From positions 1 through 23,017 of the forward strand of contig CAYPCW010000043.1 of the NCBI GenBank assembly GCA_964409335.1: 23,017 bases of DNA, in the 5' to 3' direction. Positions 1 to 7,820 of this stretch are shown here, in pieces. The stretch comes from JABMOW01 sp964409335. GTDB taxonomy: Bacteria; Fidelibacterota; Marinisomatia; SCGC-AAA003-L08; JACNLC01. Positions within the stretch are counted from its first letter, which is position 1; each line of letters begins with the position of its first letter. The notes beneath the pieces were generated by a model, which saw only the letters and a list, made by a program, of their open reading frames with translations, was not told the DNA's origin and did no database searches. A program made the translations under genes and the position numbers.

Positions 1-1
1 G

Positions 2-148
2 GTTGGCTGTTCCCGCAATACAGTCAAAGCCGCATTAAAGAGAGATCAGTATCAGCGCTATGAAACGGCGCCGGGCGTACAGTGTGCCTGTGAAAACTGT
101 CAGATTTATCAACAAAATAAAAAAAACTGTAAGTCTGTCAATGACTAA
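2..148 (+). CDS. 3' end of an unidentified gene (partial)
   Basis: An open frame enters from the left edge and ends at a TAA at 146-148, giving the last 48 residues of a protein. I do not recognise it with confidence. Its first visible residues, GCSRNTVKAALKRDQ, look like the recognition helix of a helix-turn-helix domain of the kind found at the N-terminus of IS21-type transposases (usually G-x-SRNTV-x-x-x-L), and would then be a decayed or truncated copy. The alternative is a small lipoprotein whose lipobox ends in VGC. The tail is cysteine-rich (QCACENC, then KNC), which fits neither reading well. Base composition is normal at the start and becomes A-rich towards the stop. The missing upstream sequence would settle the identity. 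Confidence 0.4.
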   Translation, partial: VGCSRNTVKAALKRDQYQRYETAPGVQCACENCQIYQQNKKNCKSVND

Positions 149-747
149 ATTGACTTCATTTCCCACTAATATCATTAGGTTTAACTGAATGGATTCGGTA
201 GAGTTGAAGCCTGAATTGCAATGTAGCTCGTCACTAACATCAATAAAACATGAGTGATAAGTAACAGATTATATTGCTTTCTTTTAGGAAGTACAAAAAT
301 TCCAAAAATCAAAATAAATAATAACAAGATGGAAAATTCTTTCATCTTATCTGTAAAAAAATTTGTTGAGTCGAAAACGGTTTATTTATTTTTGTACTTG
401 TCCTGGCGCTGGTGCCCTGGTGTGAGCTTAACAGCATATGTAAACTCACTAATTTATCTGCCACCACAAATGTTTTTTTGCACAACATTTGTATTACCGC
501 TGACCCGATTGCTTCTAAACTAATGTTCTACATCCATCTTTTTTCCACCCTGGTTTGAATTTCGGAGTTGAAGAATTTTGGGTAATTGGTTATGCTTATT
601 ACTATAATATAATCCCAGTATTAGATATTGTAAATAGAAAATACGAAATTTGAATACCGTAAACAGGGTTTTCGAAATGAGGGAAGAAATGAGGAACTCA
701 GGCTGTTAAATATCGGATTTTATCAGCAAGGTATTCCACTGTCACGT
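149..747. other. AT-rich intergenic region, no convincing gene
   Basis: About 600 bp separate the partial gene at the left edge from the end of the deacetylase gene, so both genes point into this stretch. It is markedly richer in A and T than the flanking genes. The only ORF of note (254-523, plus strand, 89 residues) has no ribosome-binding site, no recognisable domain and the biased composition expected of chance translation. I see a perfect 9-bp inverted repeat at 466-492 but no clear terminator hairpin directly after the deacetylase gene. The stretch may be decayed mobile-element DNA, but nothing in it proves that. Confidence 0.5.
466..492. repeat. Perfect 9-bp inverted repeat
   Basis: ACAAATGTT (466-474) and its exact reverse complement AACATTTGT (484-492) flank a 9-nt spacer. 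No T-run follows on the plus strand, and the minus strand lacks one too, so it is not a standard intrinsic terminator. Role unknown. Confidence 0.6.
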
Positions 748-1530
748 TCAGTTTGCGACCGCGGATGCCGGGACGAGATGAATCCCTTTTTTCTCGATTT
801 CAGGAAGTACTTCGCGTAATACCTTTAAGGTGACCGGTTTACAGTGACCAATCCCAATCACAGACCCGCGTTCCAGGGCAATTACGATGAGGCTGTCCAA
901 TTGCGCTTTGATTGCCGATTCTTCATCGATATTATCCAGAAACAAGTGACGTAACCCCGTTTTCACACCCATCTTTTTCATCGTGACAAATGCCTTACTG
1001 TCCGGATTTGTAAAACTGTCCAAAAATAGTTTGTTACGGTGTTTCAGAATCCGTGCGAGGATTTTCATCTGTTGCGCATCCCCCGTTGATTTTGATCCCT
1101 GATGGTTGTTCATTCCCACGGCACCGGGGATTTCATCAAATGCCAGTGAAATTCTCTGTTCAAATTCACCGGGATTCAGCCCCTCATGCAGGCAAAAGGC
1201 TGCTTCATCAGGATCAATCCCGTCCCAGGATTCCATGGGCATGTGGATCAGTGTTTCAACCCCCTTTTCTGCGGCAAGGCTTGCAGTTTCCTTTGAGTAC
1301 GTGTGTCCCGGGATAATCGCAAATGTGAGTGTATGATCCAGGGAAAGAAATCCCTGAATATCACGGTTGAGCGAATTGCCAAAATCATCGATGATCAGAC
1401 ATATTTGACTGGTAGGCAGACTCTCCTTTTGAGGAGTATCCCGAAGGAGCCACACACAGAATAGTCCGCTGATAAATCCCATCGGGAACATAAGGTACTT
1501 CGTGTACAGGAAATATTTGCGAAATTTCAT
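748..1530 (-). CDS. Divergent polysaccharide deacetylase (YibQ/DUF610 family)
   Basis: This protein belongs to the divergent polysaccharide deacetylase family (Polysacc_deac_2, YibQ-like), a NodB-type barrel group whose substrate is poorly known. A hydrophobic anchor near the N-terminus (around FPMGFISGLFCVWLL) places the domain in the periplasm. Family hallmarks are all present: ICLIIDDFG at the first strand, the AIIPGH strand, ETLIHMPME, the GMNNHQGS loop, FLDSFT, and the late IGIGHCKP segment, whose histidine and the paired aspartates are the likely metal or catalytic residues. I chose the ATG at 1530 (260 aa, MKFRKY). The frame also opens at a TTG at 1566, but that adds a proline-rich leader across an mRNA stretch (CCACCTCCC) that resembles the anti-Shine-Dalgarno sequence. 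It is the last gene of the T9SS operon, about 60 nt after the preceding barrel gene. Confidence 0.85.
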   Translation of the reverse strand: MKFRKYFLYTKYLMFPMGFISGLFCVWLLRDTPQKESLPTSQICLIIDDFGNSLNRDIQGFLSLDHTLTFAIIPGHTYSKETASLAAEKGVETLIHMPMESWDGIDPDEAAFCLHEGLNPGEFEQRISLAFDEIPGAVGMNNHQGSKSTGDAQQMKILARILKHRNKLFLDSFTNPDSKAFVTMKKMGVKTGLRHLFLDNIDEESAIKAQLDSLIVIALERGSVIGIGHCKPVTLKVLREVLPEIEKKGIHLVPASAVAN

Positions 1531-1592
1531 TTTTAAATAGGGAGGTGGATTCCCTGTAACAACCAATTCACCGAAAAAGTGGATTAACCGGA

Positions 1593-2471
1593 CTAATTCA
1601 ATTTTTTACTGATCGTGAAGGACTGAGGTGTACCTAATATATCATTCTGATGAAATGCGACTCCGTAACCGAATTTCCACTGACCGATTGAATACGCCGT
1701 ACCCAAGGAGTACTGAAATTTATCCGGGGAAAGGGTCGCGCCAGACATGAGGATAATATTTTTGAATGATTTTTCCAGCCCGGCACGGAAATAGGTACCA
1801 TGAGATTTTTCCTGGACGACATCAGCCAAAATATTTACACCGGTGAACGACTCATTCAACTGTATTCCGGCCGACAGATTAACGGGAGAAGTAATATCCA
1901 ATTCGGTTGATGAGAAGGAACCCAGGTTTTTCATCGCAACCCCTATCCTCAGATTGGGTGTGATCGGTCGCAGAATGCCGGCATCCAGAGTTACACCTTT
2001 CACTGATTCGATCACCATTCGCCCAAAATGACCTTTCAACCCTATGCCAATATTCCAACCGTTTTTCATAAATCCGGTCGTCAATCCCGCCGAAACCCAA
2101 TGAAGTGAAATCGTCCCGATGGGGTCATCCTGGGGAACCTCTCCCCACTGCCCGATATCACCAGAGTTCCAGTTTGTCAGATCTACGATGATCGGAATTT
2201 TCCTCAAATGACGATAGCGAATATTCATACCGGAAATGTCCGCATACCAAGTGTGACGGGTAAATTCAATCCCGGATATTTTCGGTAGATCATTGATCAT
2301 CGCCGGATTCACATCTGTTGAGCAACCACCTGCAGCGCCGGTACCCGACAGAGCCATTGAACGGATATCCAAAGGGAAGGTCATGGCTTCGGGTCCGATC
2401 CCAAACAGGATTGATGCCATCATCGGTAACAGTCCCAAAAATAATTTCTTCGTGTTCATCATTTTACCCAT
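1593..2471 (-). CDS. PorV/PorQ-family outer-membrane beta-barrel protein (second paralogue)
   Basis: A 292-residue outer-membrane barrel of the PorV/PorQ family. After a signal peptide (LFLGLLPMMASILFGIG) comes the family signature: R-x-M-A-L-S-G-T-G-A followed by NPAMI, matching the usual A-R-x-x-A-M-G-G-A...NPA pattern. Alternating strands run through the rest and the chain ends in a short aromatic/polar strand. The GGCSTDVNPA segment carries an unusual cysteine, C50. PorV proteins shuttle or plug T9SS substrates at the SprA pore, and PorQ/PorZ-type paralogues act in cell-surface attachment; which role this copy has cannot be told from sequence. It follows the larger PorV-like gene by 42 nt. 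Starts at 2471 (MGKMMNTKK) and at the internal ATGs four or five codons later are equally possible, since no clear ribosome-binding site is seen. Confidence 0.75.
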   Translation of the reverse strand: MGKMMNTKKLFLGLLPMMASILFGIGPEAMTFPLDIRSMALSGTGAAGGCSTDVNPAMINDLPKISGIEFTRHTWYADISGMNIRYRHLRKIPIIVDLTNWNSGDIGQWGEVPQDDPIGTISLHWVSAGLTTGFMKNGWNIGIGLKGHFGRMVIESVKGVTLDAGILRPITPNLRIGVAMKNLGSFSSTELDITSPVNLSAGIQLNESFTGVNILADVVQEKSHGTYFRAGLEKSFKNIILMSGATLSPDKFQYSLGTAYSIGQWKFGYGVAFHQNDILGTPQSFTISKKLN

Positions 2472-2513
2472 GGATAATTAGCTGTTTAGAAGACAAATTT
2501 GTAACAGAATATT

Positions 2514-3485
2514 TTATAACGCATGGAGACCCAGATTTAAGACCAGACTGAAAACCTGACTGGCGCCTTCATTTTCTATTCCCGGATCGAGGGCATAGTC
2601 TGCGTTGATAGCCGTCCCGCCAGGGGATTTAATCCGAAGTCCAAATCCGATGACCGGCTTATTATTGTGCACCCCTGCCCGAAGTTTAATTGACGGAATG
2701 GAGCGGAGCGAGTATTCAACGCCGGCATTCAACCGGGATTCATTCCCCTGACCGGGGATGAAAAAGGTGTCAGATTGGAGCAATAATTTCAATTGGATCG
2801 ACTGGACATTTACACTCGTGCCGAGTGAAAATACCTTAGGGAAATCTTCGGTATCTGTTCCGCCTGAATCAAATTTCCAGGTTGTGTTCCCGGCGAGATT
2901 TTCAATTTTACCGCCAAACCGAACATCGTCCGAGAGAATGTATACGAATCCCAGATCCAATCCTATACCCTGAGCATTTAACTTTCCGGGTAACGAATTA
3001 AACACGGCTTTTAGATTCAGGCCGACACTGAGGTGATCCGAAACATATTGTGAAAAAGACAGCATCCCCATTTTATCCGATACCGAAAATGTGCCCACAG
3101 GGTTCCCCATGAGGTCGCGCCCTCCAATATTATCTGTGGCTGACCGGTAGAACGAAAATCCGATGGCAGCTCTCGGTGGTAATATCATGTTGACAGAACC
3201 GACCTGAACGGACCTGTCCAGAGACATTGACAATAAGGAAATACCCGCTTCTTCCCCCCGTGTGAACATGGTGAGTGCCGGGTTCCCGAGTTGGTGAAAT
3301 CCCTTGTTGGGTTCTGCCACCATCGCACTTCCGAGGGATAATTCCCGCGCATTGGATGCATACCGGAACGACGCCCCCGCATATCCGCCACCGAATTCAG
3401 AAAAGCCAACCTGGAGAAGCAGCAGTCCAAAAATGAAACTTCGATACTGCGCCCTGTGTTTAATAAGATCCTGTTTCTTAATCAT
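2514..3485 (-). CDS. PorV-like outer-membrane protein of the type IX secretion system
   Basis: A 323-residue PorV-family barrel. After the signal peptide (FIFGLLLLQVGFS) it has GGGYAGASFRYASNARELSLGSA, close to the PorV opening of a small Gly/Ala-rich stretch then R-x-L-x-x-G-x-A, and the NPALT motif follows near residue 68. The rest reads as beta-strands with alternating hydrophobics, including paired strands ending in VFSLVLNLGL. In T9SS, PorV binds SprA and carries folded cargo from the pore to the attachment complex. That fits this operon, which also encodes SprA and a cargo protein. The ATG overlaps the stop of the cargo gene by 8 nt, with GGTGAT just upstream as a ribosome-binding site, so the two are likely coupled. 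Confidence 0.82.
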   Translation of the reverse strand: MIKKQDLIKHRAQYRSFIFGLLLLQVGFSEFGGGYAGASFRYASNARELSLGSAMVAEPNKGFHQLGNPALTMFTRGEEAGISLLSMSLDRSVQVGSVNMILPPRAAIGFSFYRSATDNIGGRDLMGNPVGTFSVSDKMGMLSFSQYVSDHLSVGLNLKAVFNSLPGKLNAQGIGLDLGFVYILSDDVRFGGKIENLAGNTTWKFDSGGTDTEDFPKVFSLGTSVNVQSIQLKLLLQSDTFFIPGQGNESRLNAGVEYSLRSIPSIKLRAGVHNNKPVIGFGLRIKSPGGTAINADYALDPGIENEGASQVFSLVLNLGLHAL

Positions 3486-5130
3486 TGATCACCACCACTT
3501 TTGTCCATTGCGATTTACCTCCGGTTTTCAGCCGGCAAAAATAAACGCCGTTGGCAACTCTGTCCCCCCAATCATTCCGGCAATCCCACAAAAATTCCTG
3601 TTCATCCGCCGCAATATAGGCATGATTCAATTCCGCAACTTTCGCCATGGAAAAATCAAATACCGTTAATCGTGCGGGTGACGCATTAGGTGGATCAAAC
3701 ACGAATCGCACATAATTTTCGCTATTCACCCCATTATATGACCCGGTGTACATTGGATTGGGATATGCGTAGAACCGATCAGATGAACCTGCTGTATTCG
3801 CGGTTGATATCCAAAACCGGATGACTTCCCAGTCCTGCCCAAGATTGTTTGTAGTTGCCAGACCATCCGGTGACCCGACCCAAATCTCCATGGAATCCTG
3901 ATCGTATAGGCACGAAAACATGCTGTCTGACAATAATATTTCTCCCTGATTTTCAGCCGGATGTGACATTTTTTCCCAATGGGTACCGTCCATCGACAGA
4001 TACACACCCTCATCGCTGGCGATGATCACCCAGTCATCATACGTGGATATTCCGTAAATCCGGAGATTCATTGTCGTCAGTTGGTCCGCTACATTCCATG
4101 AATACCCTCCGTTATCGGTATAGCTCAACCCGTAATTCTCGTTCCCTCCGGTTGACCAGGTAATCGCCCAGACCCGTTGAAATGGTAAATTGTTATCATT
4201 TGTAAGTTGTTGATCTGCGAAACCGATCACCCAATTGCCCGATAATCCGTCGCTGTAGGCAGTATAATGACGCCAATTTATACATCCGCCAGGTAGGAGG
4301 ACACCTTTATTGATACCGTTTGCAGTGCCAGCCCAAAGCGTATCACCCACCGCATGAACCGCAAACCCCTTGTGGTTATGATTGCCGCCGTTCTGCGGAT
4401 CGCGGGGATTTAATACATATTCATCGGTATCAATAAGTCCGCAGTTTAATTCCAGTTGATCATCCATAGGCAGCGGGAGCGGCTGCCAGGGATTGGGATC
4501 CTCATCAATCGCTGGTGAGATATTTTTAAATTGGAACCTTTGCACCCCCCCAGCCCAGTTTGCCGCATAGATATAGTCGCCCATAATGGTTACGTCATAA
4601 CTCACGTTATCAATGACCGTAGGATTGGATAATTTTCGAATCTCCTGTTCAAAACCGGGCTCACCCCAGGGAAATGTGATAAATAAGGGGCTGTCTAGTG
4701 AATCTACCGGCTGTGGTTTAAACTGCCATGATTGCCCGCCATCGGAAGAGTACCCGATCCCCGTTCCCGCCGGTTCAATTCCTGTGGGAGTCTCAACCTG
4801 CAATACCCCCGATACAGCGATATCCTGACCCCGGACATCCAATCCCGGGTTCCCGCCCGCCGGCAATTCCAGGAGGGTCCGGTCAAACATCCCATACTGA
4901 CGGTTAGAGCCGGAATTATCGATAAAACCCAACCCATCGCTGGTTGCGATAAATAAGATGTCTGTTCCGTTTGCTTTGCGAATATGTCTGATGCTGTTAC
5001 TGGAGAATCCAGACGTTGAAACGGTATCGAATGACGATTCACTGTCCGCCCTAAACAGATCGAATCTTTCCGGGGGCTGCGATGAGACGAACCCCACCGT
5101 CACCAAATATAAAATAGTGTACCTGATCAT
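3478..5130 (-). CDS. Secreted beta-propeller protein with T9SS type A sorting domain
   Basis: A 550-residue secreted protein. The signal peptide is MIRYTILYLVTVGFVSS, with glutamine as the likely first mature residue. The body looks like a beta-propeller: several Asp-box/BNR-like turns are visible (SSDGGQSW, TDNGGYSW, MDGTHW, NNLGQDW), the pattern seen in sialidase- and photosystem-assembly-type propellers. From about residue 453 a C-terminal sorting domain begins with the hallmark YPNP, continues with a FlgD-like Ig fold (LTVFD, then WDCRNDWGDRVANGVYF) and ends in KVVVIND. This is the type A T9SS signal, so the protein should cross SprA and be attached to or released at the surface. Ligand unknown. 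Its ATG overlaps the preceding stop as ATGA, with a strong GGAGG ribosome-binding site. Confidence 0.82.
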   Translation of the reverse strand: MIRYTILYLVTVGFVSSQPPERFDLFRADSESSFDTVSTSGFSSNSIRHIRKANGTDILFIATSDGLGFIDNSGSNRQYGMFDRTLLELPAGGNPGLDVRGQDIAVSGVLQVETPTGIEPAGTGIGYSSDGGQSWQFKPQPVDSLDSPLFITFPWGEPGFEQEIRKLSNPTVIDNVSYDVTIMGDYIYAANWAGGVQRFQFKNISPAIDEDPNPWQPLPLPMDDQLELNCGLIDTDEYVLNPRDPQNGGNHNHKGFAVHAVGDTLWAGTANGINKGVLLPGGCINWRHYTAYSDGLSGNWVIGFADQQLTNDNNLPFQRVWAITWSTGGNENYGLSYTDNGGYSWNVADQLTTMNLRIYGISTYDDWVIIASDEGVYLSMDGTHWEKMSHPAENQGEILLSDSMFSCLYDQDSMEIWVGSPDGLATTNNLGQDWEVIRFWISTANTAGSSDRFYAYPNPMYTGSYNGVNSENYVRFVFDPPNASPARLTVFDFSMAKVAELNHAYIAADEQEFLWDCRNDWGDRVANGVYFCRLKTGGKSQWTKVVVIND

Positions 5131-6026
5131 GGACAGTCCTCCGGGCAGGTAGATCCATCTTCAAAAGCAGCCTGACAAAAACCATCGCCGCATTGGATGA
5201 TCTCCAGCGTATTTTCACTACTGATATCCATCTGATTCGAATGGTCTTTTACCGAAAATTGAAATAATGCAAGACCGGTTTTTCCGCATCCCCCGGTGCC
5301 ATCATCTACCGGCCTCATGGGGATGCCCGTTTCGTATATCAAATATCCATCTTCATCCGTGTACTGGTAGACCATAAACCATGATGGATCCCATTGATAA
5401 TGGTCCGGGTTCGGATCCGGATTATAGTTTCCTTCACAATCGACGGGCAGGTAATCTTTGTTGATGGCATATCTCACATAGGAAATATCACCTGAACCGT
5501 TCTGATCATCGATTTTCACCTGGATGGTCAGGGTTCCCCATTCAGTGGGATCCAGATGAAAGACCCCGGGCAAATCAATCGCTTGAAAGATCGGCGGAAA
5601 TTCCTCCTCAATATTTACTACTCCTGGTTTTTCGGTCTGATGACCGTCAAGATCTACGGCATAGGCGATCATCCGGTACACGGCGAAGGGAATTCCTCCG
5701 GTGACGGGAATCTCACCAGTAAACACGCCATTACCGTTTAGTAAATCGCCATCCGTCCCATCATCGTTCAATGAAAAATGATTTGCAGGACCAGCCCCTG
5801 ATAAAGGGGTCAGGACAATCCAGACCGAATCGATATTATCCAATCCCTGGGGGTCTGTTGTTTCAACCTGCGCCCAGACAAGAATATGATCCTGATCATA
5901 TTCAAATGAAACATTTGAAATTTGTGGTGACGGATCGGCTTCCGGCATGGACGGAGTGTCGCAAAGCCAGAACAGAGCCACCGGCAATATCCATCCGACC
6001 TTCCGTAAAATTGGCGGTACTTTCAT
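5127..6026 (-). CDS. Exported protein of unknown function with CGDGxC...CPxDC tail
   Basis: I do not recognise a named family. The N-terminus (VGWILPVALFWLCDTPS) is an export signal. The cysteine at residue 22 suggests a lipoprotein, although FWLC is a poor lipobox. The body reads as two Ig-like/cadherin-like beta domains: about residues 35-140, with DDGTDGDLLNGNGVFTGEI resembling the loop seen in 'choice-of-anchor' domains, and about 150-275. The last 21 residues form a cysteine module, CGDGFC then CPEDC, a short motif seen at the ends of secreted proteins in several phyla and probably a disulfide-stabilised, cation-binding knot. The gene lies between prmA and the T9SS cargo, joined to both by 4-nt ATGA overlaps. 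A surface or structural partner of the cargo is plausible but inferred. Confidence 0.7.
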   Translation of the reverse strand: MKVPPILRKVGWILPVALFWLCDTPSMPEADPSPQISNVSFEYDQDHILVWAQVETTDPQGLDNIDSVWIVLTPLSGAGPANHFSLNDDGTDGDLLNGNGVFTGEIPVTGGIPFAVYRMIAYAVDLDGHQTEKPGVVNIEEEFPPIFQAIDLPGVFHLDPTEWGTLTIQVKIDDQNGSGDISYVRYAINKDYLPVDCEGNYNPDPNPDHYQWDPSWFMVYQYTDEDGYLIYETGIPMRPVDDGTGGCGKTGLALFQFSVKDHSNQMDISSENTLEIIQCGDGFCQAAFEDGSTCPEDCP

Positions 6027-6859
6027 GATAAATCCTTATTTTTTTGAATCCGGAGACAAGTCCAATCCCCCAGAGAAGACCGGGATGAAACTAAAAATTG
6101 ATTTTCAAGACACCGATGGCTGACCATTGGTATATCTGATTTGAGAATTCCGGTAAGAACGATGTCTCCGGTGGTCTCTTTTAACAGGGGAATCAGACTC
6201 AAAATCACATTCCGGTTCACGTTAACCAGCAGCAGGTGATACGCAAAGGAAGTCCATTCCAATACGTCCGCTGCGACAAACATCAACTGCCCATCCAGCC
6301 CGTTCAGATGGACGTTCTCATAAAAATTAGTCTCACAGGACGCGTCCATTTCCAGACACGTGACCACGCCGGCGCCGAGCAATTTTGCCCCTATGGCCAA
6401 TATCCCGCTGCCGGTTCCCACATCCAGGACGGACATCCCGGGTTTGAGGATATCCCACAGATGTTGTAATGCCATTGATGTGGTTTCGTGGCGCCCGGTA
6501 CCAAACGCATTCCCCGGTATAATACGGATGATGTGTTCTGCAAGGGTATGTGAATCCCATTCCGGTACAACTGCCAGCCGGTCATTGATAAAAACGGATT
6601 TAAATCCTCCCTGCCACTCCAGGTGCCAGTCTTCACGCTTCTGGAGAGTCCATTCACAGGTGAATGGATGGCGGCGATCCAATTCACCAAGGGCCTTTTC
6701 AACCGATAGTTGCAGGTCAGGATCGAAATAATACCGGCTGGTGGTTTCTTCATCAATAACGCCCAGGCAATATTCGGACAGATGCGCGGATATGATTTCA
6801 CGGACAGGAACATCCGCTGTCACCAGTAAAACACTCCAGCCGGAGGGATCAGTCTGCAT
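6023..6859 (-). CDS. prmA: Ribosomal protein L11 methyltransferase
   Basis: A 278-residue PrmA-type SAM-dependent methyltransferase that trimethylates lysines of ribosomal protein L11 in the cytoplasm. Residues 78-101 carry the EDWHLEWQGGFKSVFIND region of the N-terminal/linker part. Residues 115-127 give the diagnostic PGNAFGTGRHETT. Residues 144-158 are the glycine-rich SAM loop (VLDVGTGSGILAIGA), followed by the acidic ribose binder near 170-172. The usual catalytic NI-L-A-N-P stretch appears as NVNRNVI (213-219), a more divergent form than normal. Length is slightly under the family norm of about 290. The start overlaps the end of the peptidase gene by 11 nt, and the stop overlaps the next gene by 4 nt. 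A housekeeping gene inside a secretion operon is probably co-transcribed by chance. Confidence 0.9.
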   Translation of the reverse strand: MQTDPSGWSVLLVTADVPVREIISAHLSEYCLGVIDEETTSRYYFDPDLQLSVEKALGELDRRHPFTCEWTLQKREDWHLEWQGGFKSVFINDRLAVVPEWDSHTLAEHIIRIIPGNAFGTGRHETTSMALQHLWDILKPGMSVLDVGTGSGILAIGAKLLGAGVVTCLEMDASCETNFYENVHLNGLDGQLMFVAADVLEWTSFAYHLLLVNVNRNVILSLIPLLKETTGDIVLTGILKSDIPMVSHRCLENQFLVSSRSSLGDWTCLRIQKNKDLS

Positions 6860-7814
6860 AATGCCGCTCGTTTTCCCGGTAAAGGAGTTCGGTGATCACG
6901 GTTCCAACGGCTCCGAGACTTTCAGGAGAACATTTATCAGGAGTGTCCTGAGTGGTATGCCAATAATTAGTATCTGCATTTGGATATTGAAAATCGATGA
7001 TGTCAATAGCAGGGATTCCCGTATGCTTCCAGAGAACGTGGTGGTCGTCCTCGATCGCTGTCCCGATCTTGGGAACAAATTGTGAATATCCCAATTCGCG
7101 GGCGAGAATCCAGACGGTTGAAACGACTTCCGGCGCATTTAAAACGGAGTAATATTCCATAAAGAACACTTGATCTTTATCCCCTACCATGTCGAGACAT
7201 ATCGCAAAAGCGGGATAGGGTTTGGGCAGCAGGGCTGAAACCTCGCGGGTTCCCAACCCATAACTGTCCGGCTTACCCGGGACACCCATATCTTCTCCAT
7301 CCACAAATAGCAGGTCTACCCCGTAATTCACCGGCGCGGCTGAAATTATTTCAGCGAGGGTTAACAGAACCGCAACCCCGCTGGCACCGTCGTTTGCCCC
7401 GGAAATCGGCGTATGCCTCAGGGAATCTACAGAGTCGTTATCCGCAATTTCACGGGTATCCCAGTGGGCAAGCAGCATAATCCTGAATTCCGAGTGAGGG
7501 TTAAACCTGGCAAAGACATTGTGCAGGATAACCGTATCCTGCTTCATGGGATGGATTACCGGTGTTTTATAGACCCGGTATTCATCTACAAGTCCTTGCA
7601 GGTGGGTATTAAAATAGGTGATCATCTTTTCGTGACCCGGCGAGCCAGGATACCGAAACCCAAAATTACACTGTTCCTCTAATAGTTCCATGGCGCGGTT
7701 GCCGTCAAAATAGGGAACCGACTGTGGAAAGGACAGTGAAATTATCGTAAATAATAATGTGCAATTCAATCTTTGGATCATAAACTGCCTGACCCTCATT
7801 CGGCGGTCTGACAT
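6849..7814 (-). CDS. M28-family metalloenzyme, glutaminyl cyclase-like
   Basis: An exported M28-family zinc enzyme, most like animal-type glutaminyl-peptide cyclotransferases, which turn N-terminal glutamine into pyroglutamate. An aminopeptidase role cannot be excluded. The signal peptide lies near LFTIISLSFPQS. Key positions: HWDTR (H117 region), ANDGASG with D142 as zinc ligand, VDGED with E174 as the general base and D175 as zinc ligand, LDMVG with D208, and YWHTTQDT with H286 as zinc ligand. The fold opens with NFGFRYPGSPGHEK, typical of QC (usually fG-R-x-x-g-s-x-g-h). It follows sprA by only 6 nt, so the two are co-transcribed. Starts at codons 6 or 12 are also possible; M12 would give the tidiest signal peptide. 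Confidence 0.85.
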   Translation of the reverse strand: MSDRRMRVRQFMIQRLNCTLLFTIISLSFPQSVPYFDGNRAMELLEEQCNFGFRYPGSPGHEKMITYFNTHLQGLVDEYRVYKTPVIHPMKQDTVILHNVFARFNPHSEFRIMLLAHWDTREIADNDSVDSLRHTPISGANDGASGVAVLLTLAEIISAAPVNYGVDLLFVDGEDMGVPGKPDSYGLGTREVSALLPKPYPAFAICLDMVGDKDQVFFMEYYSVLNAPEVVSTVWILARELGYSQFVPKIGTAIEDDHHVLWKHTGIPAIDIIDFQYPNADTNYWHTTQDTPDKCSPESLGAVGTVITELLYRENERHYAD

Positions 7815-7820
7815 TCTGAT

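Noticed and set aside
254..523. 89-residue plus-strand ORF in the left intergenic region
   Set aside because: No ribosome-binding site, no recognisable domain and a composition expected from AT-rich non-coding DNA.
1531..1566. TTG start for the deacetylase gene
   Set aside because: It adds a proline-rich leader before a proper ATG and signal anchor; no ribosome-binding site supports it.
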